NCBI RefSeq assembly: GCF_002081715.1
Contig: NZ_MUKP01000023.1
Coordinates: forward strand, 1 to 64,000
DNA length: 64,000 nt
Source: Nocardia donostiensis
GTDB taxonomy: Bacteria > Actinomycetota > Actinomycetes > Mycobacteriales > Mycobacteriaceae
Reading direction: 5' to 3'
Positions 1-8,744 of this stretch are shown here, one piece after another (position 1 is the stretch's first letter; every line of letters starts with the position of its first letter). A program made the position numbers and the translations under genes. A model generated the notes under the pieces. It saw nothing but the letters and a program-made list of their open reading frames with translations, did not search any database and was not told the origin of the DNA.

Positions 1-119
1 GTCCGGGGGGCGGTACCGGCCGGGCCTTCCGGACCAGGCGTGCTCGGGCTGCCTCCTCCCGAGCACGCGGTCGTCACCGCTGCCAGCACCGCGAACAGGA
101 CGAAAGGCGTCTTCCGCAT
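1..119 (-). CDS. Putative lipoprotein, 5' end only
   Basis: On the minus strand an ATG at 119 opens a frame that runs without a stop off the left edge, about 39 codons. It begins MRKTPFVLFAVLAAV, a charged start followed by a hydrophobic core, then TTACSGGG. This looks like a lipoprotein signal peptide with the Cys at about residue 19, followed by a Gly/Pro/Ser-rich linker. The mature domain is outside the window, so the function is unknown. It is transcribed divergently from the universal stress protein gene. No strong ribosome binding site is visible. The call rests only on the signal peptide pattern. Confidence 0.55.
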   Translation of the reverse strand, partial: MRKTPFVLFAVLAAVTTACSGGGSPSTPGPEGPAGTAPR

Positions 120-232
120 GAGGTCGACGGTAATCCTCGCGGGCCAATGCGAGAACACCGGTACGCGGCTGCCCCGGGAGTAACCTGAAAATCGCCCGGA
201 GAACCGGCCAGGAGACCCATCAGGAGGCCACC

Positions 233-700
233 GTGCCCTGCGATCTGATGCTCATCGCCTACGACGGATCCGAGAGCGCGAAGCGAGCCGTCGACTATGC
301 GGGCCGGTTCCTGAGCGCGAACCGCGCCATCGTGCTGACCGCCTGGGAGCCGATGGTCCGCCAGACAGCTCGACTGGCCGGCCTTTCCGGGGTGATGCAA
401 CCGGAGTGGGTGCCGGACGAGCAGATCGAAGATGTCGCCTACGTCTCGGCCAGGGAAATCAACAAAGAAGGCGTCCATCTGGCCATGCTCGCCGGTATCG
501 ACGCCGAACCACGCACCACCGAATGCACCTCCACCATCTGGAACGCCATCGTCGACTGTGCGGACGAACTCGACGTCGACATCATCGTCGCAGGCACCCG
601 CGGCGCCACCGGTATCCGCGCCCTACTGCACAGCAGCGTCGCCGATGCCGTCCTCAAACACTGCCACCGCCCGGTCTTCCTCGTACCCCCCGCCACGTAA
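233..700 (+). CDS. Universal stress protein family (UspA-like)
   Basis: A 155-residue single-domain USP. The N-terminus has the beta-strand/loop pattern LMLIAYDGSESAKRAVDYA, and the C-terminal half carries DIIVAGTRGATGIRALLHSSVADAVL followed by HCHRPVFLVP. This matches the G-2X-G-9X-G(S/T) ATP-binding loop typical of nucleotide-binding USPs. The start is GTG, preceded by a CAGGAGG ribosome binding site about 6 bases upstream. It is a cytoplasmic stress-adaptation protein with no specific known partner. It stands alone, divergent from the lipoprotein gene at the window edge. Confidence 0.9.
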   Translation: MPCDLMLIAYDGSESAKRAVDYAGRFLSANRAIVLTAWEPMVRQTARLAGLSGVMQPEWVPDEQIEDVAYVSAREINKEGVHLAMLAGIDAEPRTTECTSTIWNAIVDCADELDVDIIVAGTRGATGIRALLHSSVADAVLKHCHRPVFLVPPAT

Positions 701-1082
701 CCCCGAGCCGCAGCCCGAACACGCACAGGCATATCACCGCCCGGCACGATCACATCACGCCCACGCTGCGCCGCCAGCACCGCGTGAGGACAGCTAACGA
801 GCCAGATAGTCCGCTGCCACACGATGGGCACCGTTGAGCGGAAGAACTGCCGAACCGCGCTGAGGCAGAGCCTGAGCACCCGCCTCCGTCAGGCCACTCT
901 CGCCACGCCGAACACCCGAGATTTCCACTTCGTCCGCTCTCATCCAGCGCTTCCGGCACTCCCCAACCTCGCCCGGTCTACGACCCCGCTCTCGTTCCAG
1001 CCCCCTCAGCGCACGCCCGATAGCTCCCCAGGGGACAAGACCTGAACCAACCGCCCCTGTTCACACCCGACCAGCCCCGCCC
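701..1082. other. Non-coding stretch with a degenerate repeat copy
   Basis: No convincing gene on either strand up to position 1222. Positions 971-1020 are a diverged direct copy of the left part (1079-1129) of the large hairpin that follows. Shared blocks include GCCCGGT, CTCG, TTCAGCC/TTCCAGCC and AGCGCACGC. The rest is unstructured high-GC sequence. Confidence 0.5.
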
Positions 1083-1179
1083 GGTTTGCGGCCCGGCTCG
1101 CGTTTCAGCCCTCGCAGCGCACGCGCCGAAGGCGCAAGTCGCGAGGGCTGAAACGCGAGCCACCAGGGGGCCGCAAACC
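1083..1179. repeat. Large imperfect inverted repeat (hairpin)
   Basis: Two arms pair perfectly over 21 bp (1095-1115 with 1141-1161). They are flanked by a second perfect 11-bp pair, GGTTTGCGGCC at 1083-1093 and GGCCGCAAACC at 1169-1179. The loop contains a smaller GCGCC-GAA-GGCGC hairpin (1123-1135). A separate GC hairpin follows at about 1182-1199. The element sits between the stress protein and isochorismate synthase genes. With no T-run it is more like a mobile palindromic repeat or cruciform than a classical terminator. Confidence 0.75.
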
Positions 1180-1222
1180 CCCCGCGCCGGGGGCGCGGCC
1201 ATGTCACAGCCAAAATTACAGC

Positions 1223-2311
1223 GTGTTCTTACTGGCTCGTGCGGACAGTGTGGTTCGAGGTCAGGGGATTCGGCAGGTGTTCGATGATCCTCGGCGGGCT
1301 GCGGCGGCGTTGCGGGAGGGTTCGGTGTCTGCCGTGGTGGGGGCGTTGCCTTTCGATTGGCGTCGGTCTGCGGCGCTGGTCGAGCCGGAGCAGGTGGAGC
1401 ATATTGCTGGTGCGTGGCGGCCAGCTGCGTTGCCGGAGCTGCCCGCCGTGCGGGTGGTTTGTGAACTGCCCGGCCCGGATGAACATATCGCTCGAGTGTC
1501 GGGGCTGGTGGAATTGCTCAACGATCCGGGACAGCCCTTGCGCAAGGTTGTCGCGGCTCGTTCGGTGGTGGCCGAAGCGGACGATCCGTTGGATCCGGAA
1601 GTTGCCGCCGCATATCTGCTGTCCAGGCATCCGCGTGCGAATGTTTTCGCGGTGGACTTGACCGCGGCGGGGAGGCCGGGCGAGTCACTTGTCGGTGCCA
1701 GCCCTGAGGTGCTGGTGGCCCGTGCGGGCGGTACGGTGACGCTGCATCCGCTGGCGGGTACCTTGCCCCGGCTGGCCGATCCGGACGACGACGCAGCCCA
1801 AGCCGAGAAGTTGGCAGCCAGTACCAAGAACCTGGACGAGCACGCGTTCGTCATCGACTGGATCCGAGAACGTCTCGGTCCGGTTTGTTCCCGGTTGTCG
1901 ATCCCGCAGCGGCCGGAGCTGGTCAGTACGCAGGATGTCTGGCATCTGGCCACCCCGATCCGTGGGGTGCTGCGGGATCGTGCTGTCAGCGCCCTCGACT
2001 TGGCGCTGCTGCTGCATCCCACGCCCGCGGTCTGCGGGACTCCCACCGCGGTGGCGCTGGACACCATCACCGCGATGGAAGAGGATCGTGGGTTCTACGG
2101 CGGGGCTGTCGGCTGGTGCGACGGCGCTGGTGACGGCGTGTGGGTGGTGGCGATTCGCAGTGCTGAGTTGAGTGCCGACAGGTGTTCGCTGCGTGCATTC
2201 GCGGGGGGCGGGATCGTCGCGGCGTCGGATCCGCGGGCGGAATTGGACGAGACGACCGCGAAGCTGCGGACGTTGCTCGGCAGCCTGCATTGTTCGATCC
2301 CGTCGGCCTGA
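1223..2311 (+). CDS. Isochorismate synthase
   Basis: A 362-residue chorismate-utilising enzyme of the ADC synthase fold, converting chorismate to isochorismate for menaquinone or siderophore supply. Family signatures are RKVVAARSVV in the first half, GASPEVLVARAGGTVTLHPLAGT with the Glu and Gly-rich active-site loop, the KNLDEHAFVIDWI segment, LLHPTPAVCGTPTAVAL, and GFYGGAVGWCD near the C-terminus with FAGGGIVA. The GTG start at 1223 gives FLLARADSVVRGQG, the usual family N-terminus. No in-frame start lies close upstream. No other menaquinone or siderophore genes are nearby, so the pathway assignment is open. Confidence 0.9.
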   Translation: MFLLARADSVVRGQGIRQVFDDPRRAAAALREGSVSAVVGALPFDWRRSAALVEPEQVEHIAGAWRPAALPELPAVRVVCELPGPDEHIARVSGLVELLNDPGQPLRKVVAARSVVAEADDPLDPEVAAAYLLSRHPRANVFAVDLTAAGRPGESLVGASPEVLVARAGGTVTLHPLAGTLPRLADPDDDAAQAEKLAASTKNLDEHAFVIDWIRERLGPVCSRLSIPQRPELVSTQDVWHLATPIRGVLRDRAVSALDLALLLHPTPAVCGTPTAVALDTITAMEEDRGFYGGAVGWCDGAGDGVWVVAIRSAELSADRCSLRAFAGGGIVAASDPRAELDETTAKLRTLLGSLHCSIPSA

Positions 2312-2428
2312 CCGGGAGGTTTTCCTGATGCGACATAGTGAACGACGGCCTATTCATACCGATGTGGGTGCACTGCTGCTAGGTTGGCCGGGAATCTGAA
2401 GCCTGCATCGACGTATTGGAGTTCCGCG

Positions 2429-2599
2429 ATGAAGTTTGCTGTTCCTGGTGTTGCGAGTGCGGTTGGCGGCGCCGTGCTCGGCGCGATCGCGGTGTTCGTT
2501 ATCACGGCGTCCCTGCAGCAGAACACGCGTCCGGATATCGACCGCAGCGGCGACGCCGATTCCTCGCTGCTCAACAGCGTCGAGTACGGCAGCCGCTGA
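2429..2599 (+). CDS. DUF2613 small membrane protein
   Basis: A 56-residue protein with one hydrophobic segment near the N-terminus (FAVPGVASAVGGAVLGAIAV) and a polar tail ending LLNSVEYGSR. It matches the actinobacterial DUF2613 family. The M. tuberculosis member (Rv0236A, from memory) also sits directly upstream of aftD. The ATG at 2429 has a TTGGAG ribosome binding site, so an upstream in-frame extension to 2384 is not needed. Function unknown. Its conserved pairing with AftD suggests an accessory role in arabinan assembly, which is inference. Confidence 0.85.
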   Translation: MKFAVPGVASAVGGAVLGAIAVFVITASLQQNTRPDIDRSGDADSSLLNSVEYGSR

Positions 2600-2669
2600 T
2601 CCACGCCCCGATCCACCCGGACTGTCCGCGCCCGCGCTTGCAGGCGCGGATAACGAGTAACTGATCACG

Positions 2670-5600
2670 GTGCCCGAGGAACGTTCCACTCCAGCCGGTC
2701 TACCGAGCGAGGGCAGGCACGGGGCGCCCCCGCAAACCAACGGCGGCTTCCGACCTGGTTCGGCGGGGGCAGCGGGCACCGCACCGGACCGGCCACACGC
2801 GCCTTCACAGGGAGCCGACGCGCACTCAGGTGAACAGCCGCCCCCTCGGCACGAGCCGAACGCGGGGCCCGAACAAGTCTCGAAACCGGCTTCCCGCGGC
2901 ACGCACACAACTACGTCACGGGGAAGCACTGCCGAATCAGGCACCGCTCCGCTGGGCAGGGCATGGGTCGCCGGTTCCGTTCTGGTCGCCTTCCTCCTCA
3001 CTTTTCTGCAGGCACCCGGGCTGACAGTCGCCGACACCAAATACGATCTCACCGAAAACCCGCTCGGCTTCCTGGCGCGCGCAGCGCACTTGTGGAGCAG
3101 CCAAGCTCCGATGGGGCAGGTGCAGAACCAGGCATACGGGTACTTTTTCCCGCACGGCGCCTTCTTTTCCCTCGGGAACCTGCTGGGCCTCCCCGGCTGG
3201 GTGACCCAGCGGATCTGGTGGGCGTTGCTGCTGCTGGCCGGGTTCTGGGGGATTGTCAAACTGTGCGAAACCCTCGGCATCGGCAGCCGGGGCTCGCGGG
3301 TTGTCGCGGGCGTCGCCTACGCGCTGTCGCCACGGGTGCTGACCACGCTCGGCTCGATCTCGTCGGAAACGCTGCCGATGATGCTGGCGCCCTGGGTGCT
3401 GCTGGCCCCGGTCGCGCTCGCCACCGCCTATCCCACCTATCGCAGCCGACGCGGCGGAGCTCGCTCCCCTGCGGGCAGCGCGGTGGCGGTGGCGTTGATG
3501 GGCGCGGTGAACGCGGTCGCCACCGTGGCCGCGTTCCTGCCCGCCCTGCTGTGGTGGGCGTCGTATCGACCGAACCGCGAATGGTGGCGGTTCACCAGGG
3601 CGTGGGTGCCGCTGCTTGTGTTGGCCACCTGCTGGTGGGCGGTTCCGTTGCTGCTGCTCGGACGGGTGAGCCCGCCGTTCCTCGACTACATCGAATCGTC
3701 CGGAGTTACCACGCAGTGGGCTTCCCTGGCCGAGGTGCTGCGCGGCACCGATAGTTGGACGCCGTTCGTCTCGCCGGAACGGATCGCGGGAGCTGTGCTG
3801 GTCACCCAGCCCGCGGCGGTGCTCGCAACCGGGCTGATCGCGGCGGCGGGCATGGCGGGCCTGGCCATGCGGTCCATGCCGGGCCGGGGGCGGCTGGCGC
3901 TGATCCTGTGTGTCGGTCTGGTCGGGATCTGCGCGGGATATGTGGGGCAGTTGGGGGGGCCGTTCGCCGAATCGGTGCGCGTTTTCCTGGATTCCAGCGG
4001 AGCGCCGCTGCGCAATGTGCACAAACTCGAGCCGCTGATCCGTATCCCGCTCGTGCTCGGGCTGGCACATCTGCTGGCGCGGGTCCCGCTGCCTGCCTCC
4101 GTGCCGCTGCCGCAGTGGCGGTCGGCGTTCGCCCATCCCGAACGCGACCGCAAGGTGGCCGTCGCCGCCGTGCTCCTGACCGCGCTCGCGCTGTCCACCG
4201 CATTGGCCTGGACCGGGAAACTTGCTCCGCGCGGCGCCTATGACCGTGTACCCGTCTACTGGCAGCAGACCGCGGACTGGTTGCGTGACCATGCAGGCGA
4301 CACCCGCGCGCTGGTGGTGCCAGGCGCGCCGTTCGGCAGTCAGGTGTGGGGCCTGACCCGCGACGAGCCGTTGCAGGCATTGGCGAGCACGCCGTGGGCG
4401 GTGCGCGACGCCGTGCCGTTGAACCCGCCCGGCACCATCCGCGCAATGGATTCGGCGCAGCGATTGATCGCCGACGGCAGGCCGTCGGACGGGCTGGCAC
4501 CGGCGCTGGCCGGGCAGGGCATCGGTGTGCTGGTGTTGCGCAACGACCTGGACCCGGAAACCTCGCGCTCCACTCGGCCGATGTTGGCCCATCAGGCTCT
4601 CGACAATTCACCCGGGCTGCGCAAAGTGGCCGAGTTCGGCGGGCCGATCGAACCGAGTGTTATCGCCGAGGATCTGGTCGCCGACGCCGATCTGCGGCCT
4701 GCGTATCCGGCGGTGGAGATCTACCGTGTCGAAGCACCTACCCCCGGCGACCCGGCGCAGGTGCACAGCGGGACCGGCGCGCCCGAATCCTTCCCCGGCG
4801 CCTACACCGCCCCGCTGGACTCCGTTCCGGTGGTGCAGGGCGGCCCGGAAGTGCTGGAACGCCTGCATCGCGACCCGCGCACCTCCCACGAACCCACCCT
4901 GCTCGCCGCCGATGCCGCTGCGGCCGGGTTGCCGACCGGACCCGTAACGGTCACCGATACCCCGATGGACCGGGAAACCGACTTCGGCAAGGTGGACAAC
5001 CACAATTCGGCGCTGCGCGCCCCCGACGATGCCCGCCGCACCCATAACCTGGTACCCGATTACGCCGTTCCCGGCGCCGAACTCGTACGCGGCGAATGGT
5101 CGGGGGCAACGATCACCGCGTCCAGTTCGTCGTCCGACGCCACCCAGATCGGCGGTGTCGCTCCAGGTAATTCGACGGCAGCTGCGGTCGACGGCGACCC
5201 GGCGACCAGCTGGATCAGCAACGGCGGCCAACGCGCACTCGGCCAATGGCTGCGACTCGACCTGGACCGGCCGCTCAGTTCCGGACTGCTGCGCCTGACC
5301 ACCAGCCCCGCCGCCATCGGCGACCCGATCAAATGGGTCGAGGTGCGCACCGCCAACGGCAGTGTCTCCACCAGGATCAGTGAACCCGGCGAGTCTGTGT
5401 CGGTGTCGCTGCCTGCCGGTTCGACCGACTGGGTCACCATCACCGCGATACGCACCGAACGCGGCACCCGCGGCGGCCAATTCGGGATCAGCGAACTGAG
5501 CCTGCACGACTACACCGTGCGCGATATGCCCGTACAGGTCGATATCCGGCACCGCACCGTCGTGCCACCGCCGCCGCAGGGTGCACCGGTGCGCGCCTGG

Positions 5601-7148
5601 GATCTGGGTCAGGAATTCCCCGGCCGCAGCGCCTGTTTCGACGCCCCCGACCGGGTGCGCTGCGGTAAGGGCCTGGCGCTGGCCCCGGAGGAGCTCGGGC
5701 CGTTCCAACGCACCCTGACCGTGCCCGATCCCGTCACGGTGACGCCGGAGCTGACTGTGCGCACCAGGCAGGGGCCCGCGTTGGAAGCCCTGCTCACCGA
5801 CCACAGCCGTCCCGCCGCGCGCGGCGCGTCCGATGTCGGCGAGCTGCGCGGTTCCGCGTTCGCCGCCACCGATGGCGATCCGCGCACCAGCTGGACCGCG
5901 CCGGAGGACACGGTGCGCGATCTGACCGGCGACAAACCGACCCTCGCCATCGAACTGCCGGAGCCTGCGCTGGTCGACGGGCTAGAGTTGACACCGTCAC
6001 TGGGTAAGTTGCCCGCCGCGCCGACCCTGGTCGCGGTGAACCTGGGCGACGGACCGCAGGTACGCGCGCTCGACGACCCGCATGCGGTGTCGCGACTGTC
6101 GCTGCACCCCACGATGACCGACCGGATCGAACTCACTGTCCTGGGCTGGCGTCCGGTGCTGGACCGCACGGCGCTCGGCTACAACCAGCCCCAACCCGCC
6201 GGGCTCGCCGAAGTGACTGTGCTCGGGCCCGGCTATCCGGCTCCCGCCCCACCCGACCGGCTGATCACCATCGGCTGCGACGCCGGGCCGACCATCGCGG
6301 TGGGCGGGCGGGTCATCCGCACCAGTGTCACCGCGACGGCCGAGGAACTGCGCACCGGTGCCCCCGTGCCTGCCCGTGCCTGCGCCGATCTCGGCCCGGC
6401 CCCAACCGACGAGACGGGACCGCAGCCGACGGGGCCGACCGGCGCAGCCGACGACAGCGTCCCGGTCGACCTGCCCGCCGGGCGGGTGGATGTACTCGTC
6501 GCGCCGTCAGAGCTGTTCTTCGTCGACCGGTTGCGGCTGCAGAACACCGCCGACCTGCCTGCCCCCCAGCAGCCGGACGGCTCTCGCCTGCTCGTACTGC
6601 CGCTCAGCACCAATATCGGCTGGCACGCCGAAACCGCGGACGGGCGAACACTGGAGCCCGTGGTGGTCGACGGCTGGCAGCAGGGTTGGCTGCTACCGCC
6701 CGGCGTCACCGAACCGGTAACCGTCTCGTTCCCGATCGACCGCTGGTACCGGCTCGCGATCTTCGGCGGCCTGTTGCTGCTGCTACCGCTGATCGCCTTG
6801 GCTATCCCTCGCCGCGGAAATCCCGTCCAGGCCGGGCCCGCGCCGGTGACCTGGGGCAGCCGCTGGCTCGGCGCGCTCGGCATCGCCGCCGCGGCCGGTC
6901 TCATCGCAGGCCCGGTCGGTATTGCGCTCATGGGCGCGGGGCTTGCGGCGCTGCGTTTCGTTGCGCGTATCCCGCGCACCGCATTGGTGGTGGTCGCCGG
7001 AGCAGGTACCGCGTTGTCGGCAGCCGCACTGTCCACCGGGCCGTGGCGGGCGCCGGGCAGTTATATGGGCGACTCACTGTGGGCGCAGGTGCCCGCGTTG
7101 ATCGCCGTCATTGCCGTCGGGCTGGCCGTGCTACCGCGCCGCCGCTGA
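2670..7148 (+). CDS. aftD: Alpha-(1->3)-arabinofuranosyltransferase AftD
   Basis: A 1492-residue GT-C type membrane glycosyltransferase that uses decaprenyl-phospho-arabinose to add Araf residues in arabinogalactan and lipoarabinomannan. The first ~95 residues are a low-complexity polar cytoplasmic extension. A transmembrane helix follows, then the periplasmic loop LTVADTKYDLTENPLGFLARAAHLW, which carries the acidic residues expected for GT-C catalysis. A multi-helix region runs to about residue 520. A long extracytoplasmic part contains discoidin/CBM-like jelly rolls (for example SSDATQIGG...AAAVDGDPATSWISN and ATDGDPRTSWTAP). C-terminal helices finish the protein. It is slightly longer than mycobacterial AftD (~1400 residues). 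The GTG start at 2670 lies 70 bases after the DUF2613 gene. Confidence 0.93.
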   Translation: MPEERSTPAGLPSEGRHGAPPQTNGGFRPGSAGAAGTAPDRPHAPSQGADAHSGEQPPPRHEPNAGPEQVSKPASRGTHTTTSRGSTAESGTAPLGRAWVAGSVLVAFLLTFLQAPGLTVADTKYDLTENPLGFLARAAHLWSSQAPMGQVQNQAYGYFFPHGAFFSLGNLLGLPGWVTQRIWWALLLLAGFWGIVKLCETLGIGSRGSRVVAGVAYALSPRVLTTLGSISSETLPMMLAPWVLLAPVALATAYPTYRSRRGGARSPAGSAVAVALMGAVNAVATVAAFLPALLWWASYRPNREWWRFTRAWVPLLVLATCWWAVPLLLLGRVSPPFLDYIESSGVTTQWASLAEVLRGTDSWTPFVSPERIAGAVLVTQPAAVLATGLIAAAGMAGLAMRSMPGRGRLALILCVGLVGICAGYVGQLGGPFAESVRVFLDSSGAPLRNVHKLEPLIRIPLVLGLAHLLARVPLPASVPLPQWRSAFAHPERDRKVAVAAVLLTALALSTALAWTGKLAPRGAYDRVPVYWQQTADWLRDHAGDTRALVVPGAPFGSQVWGLTRDEPLQALASTPWAVRDAVPLNPPGTIRAMDSAQRLIADGRPSDGLAPALAGQGIGVLVLRNDLDPETSRSTRPMLAHQALDNSPGLRKVAEFGGPIEPSVIAEDLVADADLRPAYPAVEIYRVEAPTPGDPAQVHSGTGAPESFPGAYTAPLDSVPVVQGGPEVLERLHRDPRTSHEPTLLAADAAAAGLPTGPVTVTDTPMDRETDFGKVDNHNSALRAPDDARRTHNLVPDYAVPGAELVRGEWSGATITASSSSSDATQIGGVAPGNSTAAAVDGDPATSWISNGGQRALGQWLRLDLDRPLSSGLLRLTTSPAAIGDPIKWVEVRTANGSVSTRISEPGESVSVSLPAGSTDWVTITAIRTERGTRGGQFGISELSLHDYTVRDMPVQVDIRHRTVVPPPPQGAPVRAWDLGQEFPGRSACFDAPDRVRCGKGLALAPEELGPFQRTLTVPDPVTVTPELTVRTRQGPALEALLTDHSRPAARGASDVGELRGSAFAATDGDPRTSWTAPEDTVRDLTGDKPTLAIELPEPALVDGLELTPSLGKLPAAPTLVAVNLGDGPQVRALDDPHAVSRLSLHPTMTDRIELTVLGWRPVLDRTALGYNQPQPAGLAEVTVLGPGYPAPAPPDRLITIGCDAGPTIAVGGRVIRTSVTATAEELRTGAPVPARACADLGPAPTDETGPQPTGPTGAADDSVPVDLPAGRVDVLVAPSELFFVDRLRLQNTADLPAPQQPDGSRLLVLPLSTNIGWHAETADGRTLEPVVVDGWQQGWLLPPGVTEPVTVSFPIDRWYRLAIFGGLLLLLPLIALAIPRRGNPVQAGPAPVTWGSRWLGALGIAAAAGLIAGPVGIALMGAGLAALRFVARIPRTALVVVAGAGTALSAAALSTGPWRAPGSYMGDSLWAQVPALIAVIAVGLAVLPRRR

Positions 7149-7334
7149 ACACGCCTGAGCTGCGGGCTAGTCATCGGGTTCGGAGGCGACGAGACCGACG
7201 AACCGGCCACCGTCGAAAACGCGGCTTCCCGGCCGGCTCCGCAACGGTGATGGCCGACGGCGACGCCGCGAACATGCTGCCTGCAAACGCAGACCTCGGT
7301 CCCCGCGGGAGCCGTCCGCCCAAGGCCGGACGAA

Positions 7335-8522
7335 TCAGTGCTGCCGGGGCCGGTCGAACTTGCGGGCGAACCGCCGGCACGGCTCCTCGATAAGCGCATA
7401 GCTGGCGGCGGCGATGGGCAGCGTGAAGGCTACGGTCAACACCAGTACTTTCAGGAAATTGCCGTGGAACGGCAGGATCCCGAACACCGGGAACATCACC
7501 GACAACACCGCAAGATGCCAGATGAAGATGCCGTAGGACCAGCGTCCGATCGCCAATGCCACCGGTGATTCCAGCCAGCGGTGCGGTTTACCTGAGCCAC
7601 CCAGCACCAGCGGCGCGAGCAGCGCGAAACCGATGATCGCGCCGAGCCCCATCTTCGCCACGTACTGCCACGGCTGTGCCCTGGTCAGCCCGGCCACCCC
7701 ACCCAGGTCGGTCGACGAGACCAAGAACGCAACCACCGCGATACTCCACATCAGCGGTTGATTGCCGAGTATCCGCCGCCAGCGGGTGGGGCCTTCACCG
7801 GTAAAAATCAGCTCGGCCAGCAACATTCCGCCCGCGAACCACGGCAGATAACCGGGCAGCCAGTTGTCGGAATGGATCGCTTCGGGCGTGGGCACCGGAA
7901 TCAGATTCCAGCTCAACCACGCCAACCCGAATATGAGCACCGCCGGTACCCGGGCGCTCGCCCTGCCGCCCCGCAACCACACCATCGCGAACGCCAGCAA
8001 CGGCAACACCAGATAGAAGGCCACCTCCACCGAGAGGCTCCACATCTGGGTGAGGCCATCGGTCAGTGTCAAAGGGATGAATACCTGCAGCAGCGCCAGA
8101 TTGGACAGCCATACCTGGAAACCGGCGGTATCGGCCGCGGTCGGCAACAGGATCAGCACCGCGCACACCACCACCCAGTACGCGGGCAGAATCCGGGCCG
8201 CGCGGTGACGCAGGTAGTAGCCGAGCTTCGGGGCGGTTCCTGCGTCGCGCGCGGCCGCCGCATGCGGGCGCCACAGCAGGAACCCGGACAGCGCGAAGAA
8301 CACCGCGACCGCCATATCGAACCGTTCCAGCATGCGGCCGATCACCGGGACCCCGGTCGTACCGGTCTGGAACGCGACATGGGTCAACAGCACACCGAGC
8401 GCAGCCATCCCACGCATTCCCTCCAGCGCGGGCAGGAACGCCCGCGGCCGGATCGGGGCGGTGGTCAGTGCGGCCGGGGCGCCGGGAGTGGCGGCCGCAG
8501 CCGTGGTCGGAGTCGCGGTCAT
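7335..8522 (-). CDS. Acyltransferase family 3 membrane protein (OafA-like)
   Basis: A 395-residue integral membrane protein of the acyltransferase-3 family, which O-acylates sugars at the envelope. The hallmark start is RPRAFLPALEGMRGMAALGVLLTH, whose His is the usual catalytic residue. It continues with FFALSGFLLWRP and YYLRHRAARILPAYW, then about ten hydrophobic helices. The chosen ATG at 8522 gives a short Ala/Thr-rich lead, and an in-frame extension to 8705 is less likely. It converges on aftD and diverges from the DUF3068 gene. An orthologous arrangement in mycobacteria (Rv0228 beside Rv0227c, from memory) suggests a role in envelope glycolipid or lipoglycan acylation. Confidence 0.88.
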   Translation of the reverse strand: MTATPTTAAAATPGAPAALTTAPIRPRAFLPALEGMRGMAALGVLLTHVAFQTGTTGVPVIGRMLERFDMAVAVFFALSGFLLWRPHAAAARDAGTAPKLGYYLRHRAARILPAYWVVVCAVLILLPTAADTAGFQVWLSNLALLQVFIPLTLTDGLTQMWSLSVEVAFYLVLPLLAFAMVWLRGGRASARVPAVLIFGLAWLSWNLIPVPTPEAIHSDNWLPGYLPWFAGGMLLAELIFTGEGPTRWRRILGNQPLMWSIAVVAFLVSSTDLGGVAGLTRAQPWQYVAKMGLGAIIGFALLAPLVLGGSGKPHRWLESPVALAIGRWSYGIFIWHLAVLSVMFPVFGILPFHGNFLKVLVLTVAFTLPIAAASYALIEEPCRRFARKFDRPRQH

Positions 8523-8744
8523 CGGGTCCAGTCTTGCACTCGTCCCCGCACAAAAAGGGCACCGGATCACGTCATGAGGAACCGTCGTTTCACTTTTAGA
8601 GTTAGACTCGGGCGATTTTCCGGTCGATTCCGGCCTCACCGAGGCGTGGTGTGCCACCAGGCTGTTAGTGTCGGGGCTCACGGTGCCGCGGGCTGCCCGC
8701 CGCACCCGCGGAACGACCTGTGCTCTACGACGAGGAGACTTTGC

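Noticed and set aside
2937..4592. 551-residue antisense frame inside aftD
   Set aside because: Low-complexity Arg/Gln/His composition and no ribosome binding site.
7758..8744. N-terminal extension of the DUF3068 frame
   Set aside because: Gln/His/Arg-rich antisense of the acyltransferase gene. The real start at 8745 has a ribosome binding site and a membrane anchor.
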